Positions 1 through 10,325 are shown, counted from the first letter of the stretch. The stretch: DNA of 64,000 nt from Entoloma clypeatum (GCA_963565915.1 OY751486.1:2790001-2854000), one strand, 5' to 3'. A program made the numbers and translations. Notes: generated from the letters alone by a model not told the origin.

Positions 1-140
1 CTACTCGGCATGTCCCCAAATGTACATAGGGTATGAACAACAAGTGAATGGATGTCTGGCAACACATCTTCATCACTCGGGTCATTGAGAGAAATGGACC
101 AACAACAGTCATCAGCCTTCATTTTGTTTGTTTAGAAAAC

Positions 141-179
141 GAACGAGCGTTTAGACCCGTGCTTCGCAACGCAGCGTTG
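141..179 (-). other. Possible Helitron 3' terminal hairpin
   Basis: Positions 167-179 form a perfect 6-bp inverted repeat with a one-base loop (CAACGC-A-GCGTTG). It lies next to a GC-rich stretch (ACCCGTGCTTCGC, 155-167), downstream of the Helitron gene on the minus strand. Helitrons end in a short GC-rich hairpin followed by CTRR. The minus strand reads CTAA a few bases later, but the expected T does not follow, so the end is not proven. The rest of 1-288 shows nothing recognisable. Confidence 0.25.
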
Positions 180-288
180 TTTCTGCATGGGGTTTTGAGT
201 GGTATAATAAATATATTGTGGTATGTAGCATATACAGAGTGAGGTATAATGGTATCTATGTACTATATACATCTAATCTAATAGTACC

Positions 289-3200
289 TCAGGATATACA
301 ATATTTTTTGTAACAGGAGTATCTACTTTTGGATCCCAAATTGTTGATATTGTGAACAGAGGTTACTCTTGATATTCCAACATAGAACTGGCCATGAGTA
401 AAGACAGGAGTTCTGAGATCCAAACCGACATGCTTGAGTGACTGTCCTTGAGCTTTGTTGATTGTCATTGCAAAGCAAAGATGAATAGGAAATTGACGAC
501 GTTCGAATTCAAATGGAACTTGAGTGTCGGTTGGAGTCAACTTGAGACGTGGAATGAGAATAGAGCTTCCTGCATGATCTCCAGTAATGAGGCGAATTTG
601 GACAACACGACGGCCCAGTTGAGAGACTGTTCCCCTGCTTCCATTGCAGACACCTTCAGCAGCATTGATGTTGCGCAGCACCATGACAGGACACCTGAGT
701 TTGAGCTTGAGCTTGGCCAGTGGAAGTCCAGAGCAGTTGATGGAGTTGAGATACTCGGTTGGATACATCAACTCTCCTTGTTCAGTGTCAGGATTGTTGT
801 TAAGAATGGTATCTGCACTGTGGAAGGTGAACTCTTCTCCTGGAAACTGATTGAGAATTGTCTGATTGATCTCATCGACATCACTGTTGCGACTGGAGAG
901 GATGGCGCGGCTGGAGAAGTATGTGCCAGAAGGAGGTTGGTGGTGAATGTCTGGGTAGATGTTGCTTATGAGGGCAGGAAGGGTATTCTCAGGCAATTGA
1001 AAAGAGGGAGGAAGGTTGATGGTTCCATCATCTTGAGTGCCTCGACCATGACCAACATCCAGCTGCCATTGAGCAAAGAGACGTTCTTCATCAATATCTG
1101 TGTTGAGACGCATATTCTTCTTGAGATGCAAAACCTTGATAGAGGACCAAAGGGAGGATTTCCGCATGCAGGCATTAACAATGTCAGACCGTGATCCCTT
1201 GATGACAACAGGAAGAATCTGCTGAAAGTCTCCTCCAAAGACGATAGACAGACCACCAAAGGGGGCGTTGGAATTGCGAATGTCCTGAAAGGTGCGATCA
1301 ACAGCCTCATGGATGTGGCGATGCTGCATGGGAGCCTCATCCCATATGACCAAATGAGCATGTTGAATGAGATCTGCCAGATCAGAGTTCTTTCTGATAT
1401 TACAGGAGGATGCCTCATTGATGATGATGGGAATTTTGAAGGCAGAGTGGGATGTGCGACCACTGTTGAGGAGAAGAGCAGCAATGCCAGATGATGCGAC
1501 ACAGAGAACGATTTTGCCCTGGCCACGGAGATGATAACAGAGAGTGTTGTAGACATATGTCTTGCCTGTACCTCCAGGACCATAAAGAAAGAATATCTGG
1601 CCTGACTGAGTGGTGACTGCTTGAACAATCTTGTCAAAGGCACGACACTGGTCTTCATTGAAAGAGTGAATGCGCTCTGCACCTAACTGAGCCTGCTCCT
1701 CTTGATCATAAGACAAATGCTCTGCCAGCAGAGGATTTCCCAGAATTGCACCCCAATCCTGCTGAACCTGAGGCATATCAGCCCAATCCTTGAGAGACAT
1801 ATTGCCAGCAAAAAGCAGCTTGTTGATGCAGTAAAGGCCATAGTCGAATACATCCTCCTGAGTGGGATCAATGTGAATCTGGCGACTGTGAAGGAAATGG
1901 TGGAGGTCATCACAGATGTTGGCCTTGTGCTGATCCCAAAGATAGGCCGGATTTGCAGGATTACATTCACGAAGGATTGTGACAAAGAGCATGCGCAACT
2001 GGTAGCCAGTAGCCATCAAACCACCTTCAGTAAGACATTGGTGCCACTCATGATCATCTGTCAACAGACCACGTGTCAAACAGGCCTGACGAAAGTTGGG
2101 TGCTTCAACTCCATCAAAAGTGCGAAGAGCAGCAAAGGATGTGGCCCCTTTGACAGCAGTGAGGAGAAGACGGAGATAGAAGCGTTCGCCAGCCTTGGGA
2201 GACACATAGTACATGCGACCAATTGCATAGCCTCTTTGACGTGGTTTCCACTTGTGAGTGGTGGCATTGAAGACAAAGGCAGAGGGAAAGTCTTGGTAGT
2301 AGACATCATGGGCAGCTTCATACTGGGCATTGGCCTTGAAGTAGGCAGTAAGAGTGGTGTCACAGCCCGCAGCTCTCTCCACAATCTCCTCCAAAGGATT
2401 GACACCATCCTCATTCCATGTGACAGACTGCTGGTCTGGAAGATGGATCTGGAGACGCACAACATTGGGAGAGATTGCATGCATCTCATAAGCCATCAAC
2501 CTCCAAAATGCCTCACACTGGAAAATATAGCGCGCATCCAGATATAGCTTTATCTCATCCTGAGTTTTGCCAAACTCCATTGTGGTGCGATTGTGGCCCT
2601 TGTAGACATATTTATAGATATAATTGATGGCTTTGACAGATCCAATACACTCCATGTTGATGTGACAGCGGTACTTCCAGAGCAAATAAGGGCAATAAGC
2701 GACAACCCAACGATTATCAACTGACTTTCCATTGGGCAGTGTAAATATGCCAGTATTATTGCAACGACGGAGATTGGCATAGGAATCGTCAGAGATAGTG
2801 GTCTGTTCACGAAATTGCTTTGGAAAGCCCTTGGAGCACTTTCCATTCTTCATACAGGGAGCATTTGGGTCGTCAGCACCACAGGGGCCATGGATCATGA
2901 GTTTCATCACCAAATCATGGAGCTCAGGATGGGTGGCTGGATCAGGAATCTCAGCAGAGAGCACTTGATCAAGCTCATCTGGGGATTGGAGCTTGGCGTC
3001 AGAATGGAGAAAGATGATGAGATGGGTATGAGGCAGTCCATGCTTTTGAAATTCATTGGTGTAGCAGTAACCAACCATCTTTCCCAGACAACCACTCTTG
3101 ATATCACTGAGCATAGCATCACGCTTCTGATGAAAGACCCAGCTAACAATGTCAGGACAATCTCCAGATTTCTGTCCAGGCAGGAGAGCAGCCTTGATTT

Positions 3201-3474
3201 CAGGCCAGTTTTGATTGGCAGTCATGGTGACAAAAAGGTCTCCTCCTTGAAAATGGCAATTGAGAGCCAAAGAATCCTGGCAGGAGGCCTGCATATGCCT
3301 GGTGCTTCCAGTAAAGGTAGATGGCAGAATAATACGCATTCCCACATTGGCAGGATCAGCTCCTGGATTGGTCTGAACAGTGTTATGCAAGGCAGAGTAG
3401 AGATCTGTTCGCAATGCTCCCTGATTGAATCGGAAATAGTTGAGGCGCAACTGTTCACATACAGTAAGGCCCAT
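289..3474 (-). CDS. Helitron Rep/PIF1-like helicase, main open frame
   Basis: This 1061-residue frame is the catalytic part of a Helitron rolling-circle transposase. The Rep nuclease has the HUH-like motif GLPHTHLIIFL (about residues 146-156), which binds the metal, and the tyrosine region YIYKYVYKG (about 285-293), which nicks and joins DNA. The C-terminal half is an SF1B PIF1-type helicase: Walker A GPGGTGKT, Walker B VIWDEAPM, GGDFQQILPVV, and the late motifs NKAQGQSL and YVGISR. No stop interrupts it. The first ATG is not the true start, because homologous sequence continues upstream in another frame (next entry). The protein would nick and unwind the element for copy-and-paste or peel-and-paste transposition. 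This is the longest intact frame in the window apart from those of the LTR elements. Confidence 0.9.
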   Translation of the reverse strand: MGLTVCEQLRLNYFRFNQGALRTDLYSALHNTVQTNPGADPANVGMRIILPSTFTGSTRHMQASCQDSLALNCHFQGGDLFVTMTANQNWPEIKAALLPGQKSGDCPDIVSWVFHQKRDAMLSDIKSGCLGKMVGYCYTNEFQKHGLPHTHLIIFLHSDAKLQSPDELDQVLSAEIPDPATHPELHDLVMKLMIHGPCGADDPNAPCMKNGKCSKGFPKQFREQTTISDDSYANLRRCNNTGIFTLPNGKSVDNRWVVAYCPYLLWKYRCHINMECIGSVKAINYIYKYVYKGHNRTTMEFGKTQDEIKLYLDARYIFQCEAFWRLMAYEMHAISPNVVRLQIHLPDQQSVTWNEDGVNPLEEIVERAAGCDTTLTAYFKANAQYEAAHDVYYQDFPSAFVFNATTHKWKPRQRGYAIGRMYYVSPKAGERFYLRLLLTAVKGATSFAALRTFDGVEAPNFRQACLTRGLLTDDHEWHQCLTEGGLMATGYQLRMLFVTILRECNPANPAYLWDQHKANICDDLHHFLHSRQIHIDPTQEDVFDYGLYCINKLLFAGNMSLKDWADMPQVQQDWGAILGNPLLAEHLSYDQEEQAQLGAERIHSFNEDQCRAFDKIVQAVTTQSGQIFFLYGPGGTGKTYVYNTLCYHLRGQGKIVLCVASSGIAALLLNSGRTSHSAFKIPIIINEASSCNIRKNSDLADLIQHAHLVIWDEAPMQHRHIHEAVDRTFQDIRNSNAPFGGLSIVFGGDFQQILPVVIKGSRSDIVNACMRKSSLWSSIKVLHLKKNMRLNTDIDEERLFAQWQLDVGHGRGTQDDGTINLPPSFQLPENTLPALISNIYPDIHHQPPSGTYFSSRAILSSRNSDVDEINQTILNQFPGEEFTFHSADTILNNNPDTEQGELMYPTEYLNSINCSGLPLAKLKLKLRCPVMVLRNINAAEGVCNGSRGTVSQLGRRVVQIRLITGDHAGSSILIPRLKLTPTDTQVPFEFERRQFPIHLCFAMTINKAQGQSLKHVGLDLRTPVFTHGQFYVGISRVTSVHNINNLGSKSRYSCYKKYCIS

Positions 3475-4786
3475 GTATCCACCAAAAACTCATGAAAGAG
3501 CTTTTCTGCACGGAAGAGATGATTGAAGGACTGGTCATGTGGATGGAAGTGAAAAGCATGAAACTCACGCATGGTAATGTGTTTGCGCTTTTTTGAAGAA
3601 CCTGTCTCAGCATCATCTGCTCCTGGTGGTGGTTGCTCTGTGTCTTCCTGATCGTCATTCTCTGCATCATCCTGATATTTGAGATGTGGATGCCAGCTCA
3701 ACTGTCCAGTGGCGAAAAGAAGGACATAATGAAGAGCAGGATAGAAGGGATGGAGTTCAGAGATACATTTGAGACCATTGCCATCTTTGCAATAAAGTAT
3801 AATGTCACGACCTGCAGTAGCTTGCTCATCATTGCCAGGAATAATAGCAGCAATTTCATTGGAGGCAGCAGTGGGAAGGTTATAGCGGCGACAATCACAG
3901 GATTCATCAAAGCACAATGCAATTGTGCACTGATGGTCAGGTGGCATGTTCCTGGTAAGATCAAAAGCGGTCCTGTACAGCTGAACACCTGGATGATGGC
4001 GATACAACATATCCAGCAATGCCTGCATAACGGTATGATTAAGCACCTGATTGCGTGGATGGGCCATGCGATAGTTGACACCATCCTGAGGATCATAAAT
4101 GTAGAGCTGGGCATAAACAGGCTGTTTTCCGGGAATGGGAAGAAGAGACCCGGCCTGATGTGAAAGAGCGCCATGAACCTTGAAGACATATGATCCTCCA
4201 CCTTGAAAGACTGAAGGGTCCAAAGTCCGCCCCACGGAAGTCATTGCCAAAGCACTGTTATATGTCTGAATATGCTGATGGAATGCTTTGGCCTCATTAT
4301 TGTTGCCAGAAAGAAGTTGAGAAAGTTCTGGAGGTGGATTGGCATACGATGGGAGCTGAATCTTGCCTGTGAGACAGCATTTTCCAAACTTTGGAATATT
4401 TTGTGTTGAAGTAGTGAGACGTTCAGCTCTCCAATGTAATGCCCATGACCATGGCCACGTTCATAACCAAGAGTTAAAGCAGGAAGAGCAGCCAATTGTT
4501 GAGCCAAATGAGCAGGTTGGGTGGGAGCAGGAGCAGCAGGCATATGGCCAATATTATTACCACGACCATGGCGAAGTCCACGACCAAGTGGAGGAAGAGC
4601 AGCCAATTGTTGAGCAAGATGAGCAGGAAGGTGTTGATACTGAGGAGGTTGGAGAGGTCGAGCCATGGGATGAGGTTGTGCGATCCAGCAATGGGTGGGG
4701 CTATCTGGAGTCCTTTGGTTGCGATCTGCATGACATGCAAGAGCCTGAGCCAGCTGAGGATCATCTGGAGGAAGGGTCTGGTCCAT
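3475..4786 (-). pseudogene. Helitron N-terminal region, frameshifted
   Basis: This is the upstream part of the same Helitron gene. The frame that reaches 4250 and beyond contains the Helitron-like N-terminal signature: ALHWRAER, then FGKCCLTGKIQLP and IQTYNSALAMTS (about 4240-4450). It continues to FHEFLVDTW at about 3475, where it is out of phase by one base with the following catalytic frame. A second frame change near 4440-4460 separates it from an N-terminal segment starting at ATG 4786, which is rich in Pro, Gln and His with two copies of HLAQQLAALP. No GT-AG intron fits either shift. This copy is therefore probably inactive, although assembly errors in homopolymers cannot be excluded. 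An antisense open frame over 4363-4788 is a shadow of the repetitive N-terminus. Confidence 0.75.
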
Positions 4787-4799
4787 AAAGACAAATGAG

Positions 4800-5640
4800 A
4801 AAATTCACAGTCACAGCCTGGCAGAAAGACCCAATTTCACAGACCAAATGAGCAATCAGTTCAAGCAGCAACAGTTGAAAATGGAGCGACAAAGGAATTG
4901 ATGAAAGCCAAAAGAGCAATCAAAAACAATTCAAGCTCCCTGTATACTGCAGTCCAGAGAGAGGTCCTGACCAAAGAATGGTCAAATAGCAACTGGCAGA
5001 CACCTCCTTTGTTGAAAAAGAGGAAGCCAGAGAGGTAGGACTTCACTGGACTGAACCTTGAGCTTCAAATGGCCTTGAAACCAAGCCCAACCGCAGCAGG
5101 GGACAGGAATCTGCCCAACCCAGGGGTGGAGAGGGGAAAAGATTCACTGAAAAAGATTCAGAAAGCCCCAAAAATGACTAAAAAAAGCCACACACATGTG
5201 CCAAACAACAGAGATATGCTGGAATAGGCATAAAAACACATGAGAAAAGCTCAATACACATGCCACACACCTTGGAGAGACCAAAGACACGAAAAAACAC
5301 GAAAAAAACGCGTCCAAAAAGTGTCAAAAACACACGTGGGAAGTCAAAAACATACAGAGGAAATCAAAAATCAATGGAAAAAGGTTCGCGCTCCGTGCTC
5401 ATGTGACATCGGGAACTCGTGCTGTGTGCTCGCAGTATTATTCGATGACTTGGTTGCACAGCCACTATTACATAAATAAGAGAGCCATGTGACATTGTCT
5501 TTTAAATAATAGATACAGTGCCTTGCATGAGTCTGCAATTTTTTTTTTGCTTGGTAATTGTCTGTGTGACTGCTGTCTGGTACCCACAGCCTTTTGCACT
5601 TTCGAATATAGTCATTCACTGGCCAGTGAGACACCTGGCT
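4800..5640. other. Non-genic AT-rich stretch
   Basis: This stretch lies upstream of the Helitron gene and would hold its promoter and 5' terminus. I cannot identify a 5'-TC Helitron end, a TATA box at a convincing place, or any conserved frame. Short A-rich direct repeats occur at about 5280-5370. Confidence 0.4.
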
Positions 5641-5699
5641 TTTTCTCTCGATTTACATGGTCAATTGGCTCGGAGTTTTTTGTAACATCAATCTATGTA

Positions 5700-5835
5700 T
5701 TATAGGAATGTTCCACATGCATTGCATTGGAGGGTCAAAATCTTTGATCCATTATTCTGCTACATAGACTCTCTACCAGACATAGCTAATATATGTAACT
5801 GTATATATTTGCATGCTTTGGTCTGATTGGGTTGT
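5700..5835 (-). repeat. Dispersed repeat R1, fragment
   Basis: Read on the minus strand, this resembles 10510-10600. Both share ATATATACAGTTA and TGGTAGAGAGTCT with matching spacing and a following ATCAAA. It is a third, partial and inverted copy of the repeat annotated at 10470-11050 and 47400-48225. No coding potential. Confidence 0.4.
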
Positions 5836-5997
5836 GCCATTAGTCCCTAAAAATGCATGAATTGAGCCTGTTGTTACAATGTTGTCGTAGAAAAAAAATC
5901 ATTTTTTTCTCGGAGATCATGATTTGTCCAGTTATCATACATTAGTTTCTGCAACCACATCAGCAAAACTTGCTGCAAAAGGGGTCTCTCCTGGAAG

Positions 5998-6210
5998 CTA
6001 CTTGAAAGCCCACTGCAAGGCAAGGTATACATATCCAGTTGTTGATCTGTAGTCATCTACATTTGCATACACAGCATTGGCATATCCATATAAGGTGTTT
6101 TCTCCTTGTAACTGGAGATAAACTTTACTTTTATGGGATATTATGCCGTATTGTTTTGTTCCTGCAAGACCAATGGTTGCATGGTTTTTGAGTGCCTGCA
6201 TGGTTTTCAC
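5998..6210 (-). pseudogene. Ty1/copia RNase H fragment
   Basis: A 70-residue frame with the order seen at the start of copia RNase H: a conserved lead-in, then YGYANAVYANVDDYRSTTGYV. The usual form of the motif is GYADAD/A-YA-D--STTGYV. Here the first catalytic Asp (GYAD) is Asn, and the downstream SK-Q---STTEAEY motif is not recognisable. It is an old orphan fragment; no LTRs or other pol domains lie near it. Confidence 0.55.
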
Positions 6211-6226
6211 TGACTTGTATCACTTC

Positions 6227-6729
6227 CAAGGGGGTGGCAGGACCAGATTTTTTGACCTGGAATCAGAATTTTTTTTTTGGCAGGTCGGATGAACCCCCCC
6301 CATCCTTCCTAATTTGGTATGTCGTGCACACGCACATATAGTTTTCCAAGAAAAACATACAAAAGAAAGACATATGAAGAGAATTGAAACAGAGAACTCC
6401 AAACCTCCAAGTCAAACCTCGAACCCAAGTTTGAACCCCCCACACGCCGTTTCTGGCACATTGAAGCCAGCCCACTCTCACGACCAACATCACCCGAGAG
6501 ATCATGTGAGGTAGGTTGATCAACTTGAACATCACCATTCAACGACATCCACAATGACAATATTAACTTCCAGTTTGTTTTGTGCATTGTATGTGCTATT
6601 TGAGTCTCATGTGGTGCTCTGGAGTGCATATAATTGTTGATTTTGATATGTCAGAATTATTTTTTTTCAGCCGGCCGGACACCCCCCCCCCTACCCCCGG
6701 TCACAGGATCCGGTCCCGCCACTCCCTTG
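6227..6729. mobile_element. hAT-like MITE (503 bp)
   Basis: Terminal inverted repeats match at 19 of 22 positions: CAAGGGGGTGGCAGGACCAG at the left end and, on the other strand, CAAGGGAGTGGCGGGACCGG at the right end. They are flanked by an 8-bp target duplication with one mismatch (ATCACTTC at 6219-6226, ATCACTCC at 6730-6737). The interior has poly-C and poly-T tracts just inside each end and no transposase. TIRs starting CA-GGG with 8-bp duplications are characteristic of the hAT superfamily, so this is best read as a non-autonomous hAT element. Confidence 0.6.
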
Positions 6730-6737
6730 ATCACTCC

Positions 6738-7536
6738 CATCAGTGTGCCACATGTTGAATGTTGCTGCCACCCCCCATGGTATTTCAACCCTCCCCCAGT
6801 TGAACACAGTACTTACTACTTAGCTCCCAGAAATTGTCACAAGTGGCATGATATGTTTGAGAAGGATTACAGTTTCAGCAGCTAAGGAAGCAGTCAGAGT
6901 CCACTCCAGCCAGTGCAGACTCAGATAGTATTACATGAAAAAGATTATGGATTGATTAAGTTCTACTCTATGTGAGGGACATCAAGTTGAGACTTCAAAT
7001 TCTAATGATGAAAAGAAAACTGAGTGGAGGCAGATTTAGAATTAGGTCAATTCTGATTATTAGATGTTGATAACAAACTAGCTAGTTATACCTGTGGATC
7101 AAAGAGTAAAAGTTAGTAGTTACTAAAATAAAAATAAATAATAATACTTATTTCATGTTACATCATGTAGGTTGAGGCAGGATTTATGATTATAAGGGTT
7201 GATTGAAAGTGTAAAGGCTCTAGGGAATGGCTATCTCAGAGAAAGGATGGGATGAATAAAGCAATGAAAACTAAAAGAAGAACTTGCAGTTTACAGCCCA
7301 TGGATCATCAAGGTTGGAAAGTGAGATGAATGATGTGTCAAGGGGAACCATATCATGGGCTGAAGGGGAGTTGTTGGAGCAGTAACAGGACTAGGCACAT
7401 CTGGTGGTAATGTGGGGATAATGCTCATGGACAGGACCGATGGGGCAATCTCAACCAAGCTACTGTGCCCCGTCAAATCAATCATATCATAGTCGTCTGT
7501 TGGCATCAGCGGCTGTTCCGAGTCCAAGCCATGTGT
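6738..7536. other. Intergenic, nothing recognised
   Basis: Low-complexity AT-rich DNA without conserved frames, terminal repeats or RNA signals that I can support. Confidence 0.4.
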
Positions 7537-7676
7537 TGTTATGCTTAACAAACTGTTCCAAGGTTCAGGCAGAGTATGCAGGAAGTGGAAGGATGAAGAG
7601 CAATGTTATTGCTAAATCTAAGGAATCTAGCTATAGTACAAAGGGTTTATATAGGTACTGACTATAGGCAGTAGCA
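7537..7676 (-). mobile_element. Ty3 LTR relic, R/U5 part
   Basis: About 93% identical by eye to the first 140 bases of the inverted solo LTR at 14391: it starts TGTTATGCTTAACA, has the self-priming complement ATTGCTAAATCT and the inverted TATA region. Beyond 7676 the match stops, where U3 would begin in this orientation. The U3 part is therefore either lost or belongs to a different subfamily (7677 to about 7880). No target duplication was found. Confidence 0.7.
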
Positions 7677-7983
7677 CTCAGTAAAAAAGAATTCAGATGT
7701 TTAGTCAAACAAAAAGACTTTAGTCAGATAATATTCAGATCGGGTCAGAACACAGCTTATGTCTGACCAAAGGTTTGACCTAGGGTCAGACTAGGTCAGT
7801 GAACAGTCAAATATTTTGTCAGAGTACTAAGCCATTTAGAATGTGTAGATTTGCCTTGCGAGATCGGCCTGAACCAAGCCTCAGTGAACTGAATATTGTT
7901 AAGTACTTATTCTGCAGAGTCACATGACTTTGTTGATTGTTGGTGAAAAAATCAAGTCCTTTGCACCACAACTGCCTCACACT

Positions 7984-8275
7984 CAATGGCCATCTCCTTC
8001 GTCCAATGCCTGCCTCTCATGCCCAATGGCCTTCACTCACATCCAATGACCGCCTCTCGCATCCAATGGCCTCCACTGGTGCCAACCACTGCCCCTTGTG
8101 CCCAACAGCCTCCAATCGCACCCAACGGCCTCCACTGGCACCAACGACAGCCCCTTGCACCCAGCAGCCTCCAACAGCTGCCCCTTGTGCCCAACATCCT
8201 CCCCTCGCTCCCAACTGGTGCGAACAACTGCCCTTTGTGCCCAACAGCCTCCACTGGCGCCAATATGCCCTGCCA
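7984..8275 (-). repeat. 20-bp-unit minisatellite, locus 1
   Basis: Tandem degenerate copies of a unit whose plus-strand form here is close to GCCCAACGGCCTCCACTGGC, the complement of the units at 9826-10325 and 50283-51150. Because 20 bp is not a multiple of three, all frames read through with a 20-residue periodicity. This creates many overlapping open frames, none of which I take as a gene. Confidence 0.75.
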
Positions 8276-8340
8276 CAGCTGTCTCCAAGACTATATCCCC
8301 TCAGGAGGTTATATTTTATTGCAAGTCATAGTTCTGAGCC

Positions 8341-9428
8341 ATGATAAATGCCTTCAATCACACTTCTGACCCCAAGCAGGAAGCATGGCTTGAAGCAGGT
8401 ATAGCAACTGAAGGTGTAAGTGAAACCCATGTATCAGACAAAGATCTTATTCATGCATCTTCTCCCTAGCACTTTGCTCTGTCATGGGTCGGCCTGGGAG
8501 TTGCAAGTGGGCAGCTTATCAATATACCACCCCTCATCTGCTGCTTCAGCCAATATTGGCAAAACTCAGATGATCATTTAATTGACATTCCACTCCTGCT
8601 TACTGTCTATACAGGAAACCATCCGAGTCATCATACAGGTCTTGTTTCGGAGTATATGCTGGACTGGTGGATGTGAGACACCCCACCAGAACAAGAGGAT
8701 CTGCTGAGTATGGACAACTTCTACTGCTGTATTCTTATGCATCACAAAGTTTCGGAGCACTCATTTGAACAGCATTCCCTCATTTCAGAAACATGCACCA
8801 AGCAACCGAGATCAGGAGTGGCAACACGGCTTCCATGTTCACACTGTGAGGAGTATTGGAGTGTAGCTATGGATGCTGTGGGACAGTTACAGGATCTCAG
8901 GGCCACTGTTCAAGCACAGGAGTTGATTCTGGAGAATGGAACCTGTCTCACAATGCACCACACATCAGGTTTCCATAGGTTATATGATGCAGCCCTGCAC
9001 AAGGAATCAACGGACCCCTCGTCTGTGTTGCAGGTGGTAAGTCATGTGTCGGCAATGCAGGGAGAAATTGCTCTGCCGGCAATGCAGGGAAAACTGGCAA
9101 CACAGGGAAAACCAGCAAATCTTTGTCTTCATCGTCCAATTGAATTTCTGCTGGAGATGTTATTGCTGCCATCATATCAGATGATGGTGACACCTCCTCT
9201 GACACTTCAGCATCCCCTGTTCCATCTCCTGCCACAGCTTTGGCTGCACTCATAGAAGAACAAAGTGATGATGAGGCTTTTTGGGCGGATAATGACTTGT
9301 CATCTCCAGGTTCACCAAGCAATGTCTATCAGACACTGCTTGATGAACCAACTGTGGGGGGACATGGACAACATGGCTGGATGCCTGCCGATTTCAGCAC
9401 CTACTTAGATCCTGACAAGTATATATAA
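8341..9428 (+). pseudogene. Family A gene, decayed paralogue (A')
   Basis: This is a diverged copy of the gene at 28284-31053. The start is ATG 8341, followed by a short exon ending TEG, an intron 8416-8469 (GTAAGT...CTAG) at the same position as in the paralogue, and exon 2. Shared features are a VGL-ASG-IP segment, LDWW (interrupted by TGA at 8674-8676), and the block VAMDAVGQLQDL...AQE...GFHRLYDAAL, which matches VALDASHQLQAV...AQE...GFNMLYEHAM in the paralogue. A frameshift near 9130 leads to an acidic Ser/Asp-rich C-terminus ending at 9428. The function is unknown; no catalytic motif is visible. The arginine expected at 8674 points to CGA to TGA. Confidence 0.6.
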
Positions 9429-9595
9429 TTAAGTGATAGATATTTCATATATCATTTTGTCAAATATACTTGACTTGGCCCTTGGCCCATGATAGGCATG
9501 CCCCCTCAGTCTATGCAATGCTGCCCCTCACAGTGCCGGGTGACCGCATTTCCACCTGCATTCCTGCCCAGATCTTTTCCTGACTCGCCGCCATT

Positions 9596-9790
9596 TCTAG
9601 TGTTTGAGGGTTCGGTTCGGTTCGGTTTTTTGCCTCCGAGGGGCATAGACCGAGACTGAGACCGGTCTTCATATATGACAAAAGGGCAAAAAACCGGACC
9701 AGACCACTCAGGACCGGTCCATCGGACCCATGGACGGTGGACCGAACCGGTCTGGACCGGTCAGAACTGGTTTGATGGGTCAATTAATTA
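9596..9790. repeat. GGTTCGG/ACCGGTC-rich dispersed repeat, copy 1
   Basis: Begins TAGTGTTTGAGGGTTCGG, then holds many GGTTCGG and ACCGGTC copies. The same terminal sequence, in inverted form (GAACCTTGAAACACTA), ends a similar block at 18150-18356. The two look like members of one small non-autonomous family with a TAGTGTTT terminus. The other end of each copy is not clearly defined. Confidence 0.45.
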
Positions 9791-9825
9791 TACATCGTGG
9801 CTAAATATATATAGGTATGGGAGTG

Positions 9826-10325
9826 GTAGCCGTTGGGCATGAACGGAGGCTGTTCGACATGTTGGGCGTGAGTCGGCGCTGTTGGGCATGATTTGGCAGC
9901 TTTGGGCGTGATTTGGCGGCTTTGGGCGTGAGTGGAGGCTGTTGGGCGCGATAGGGGGCGTTGGGCGTGGGTGGAGGCCGTGGGGCGTGAGTGGAGGCCA
10001 TTGGGCGTGGGTGGAGGCCGTGGGGCGCGAGTTGATGCTGTTGGGCGTGGGTGGAGGCCGTTGGGGGTGAGTCGAGGCCGTGGGGTGTGAGTGGAGGCCG
10101 TGGGGTGCGAGTGGAGGCCGTGGGGCGCGAGTTGATGCTGTTGGGCATGGGTGGAGGCCGTTGGGGGTGAGTCGAGGCCGTGGGGTGTGAGTGGAGGCCG
10201 TGGGGTGTGAGTGGAGGCCGTTGGGCACTAGAGGGGGCAATAGCGGGCCGTTGGCCACAAGTGGTGGTGGTTAGCCATGAGTGGTGGGTGTTGGGCGGAG
10301 GTGGTGGCCATATGGAGTGGAGGTG
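9826..10325 (+). repeat. 20-bp-unit minisatellite, locus 2
   Basis: About 24 tandem units near the consensus CGTTGGGCGTGAGTGGAGGC. A higher-order unit of about 100 bp (roughly five basic units, starting GTGGGGCGCGAGTTGATGC) occurs twice, at about 10021 and 10121, showing recent unequal exchange or slippage on top of the basic repeat. Open frames on both strands follow from the repeat and are not genes. Confidence 0.8.

Noticed and set aside
448..3495. Plus-strand frames of 200-280 codons opposite the Helitron gene
   Set aside because: Shadows of the conserved minus-strand Rep/helicase; no motifs of their own.
4363..4788. Plus-strand 141-codon acidic frame (EEQPIVE repeats)
   Set aside because: Antisense of the Helitron N-terminal repeats; the minus strand fits the family.
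7984..8369. Overlapping frames rich in Pro, Ala and Ser
   Set aside because: Products of the minisatellite read in three frames.
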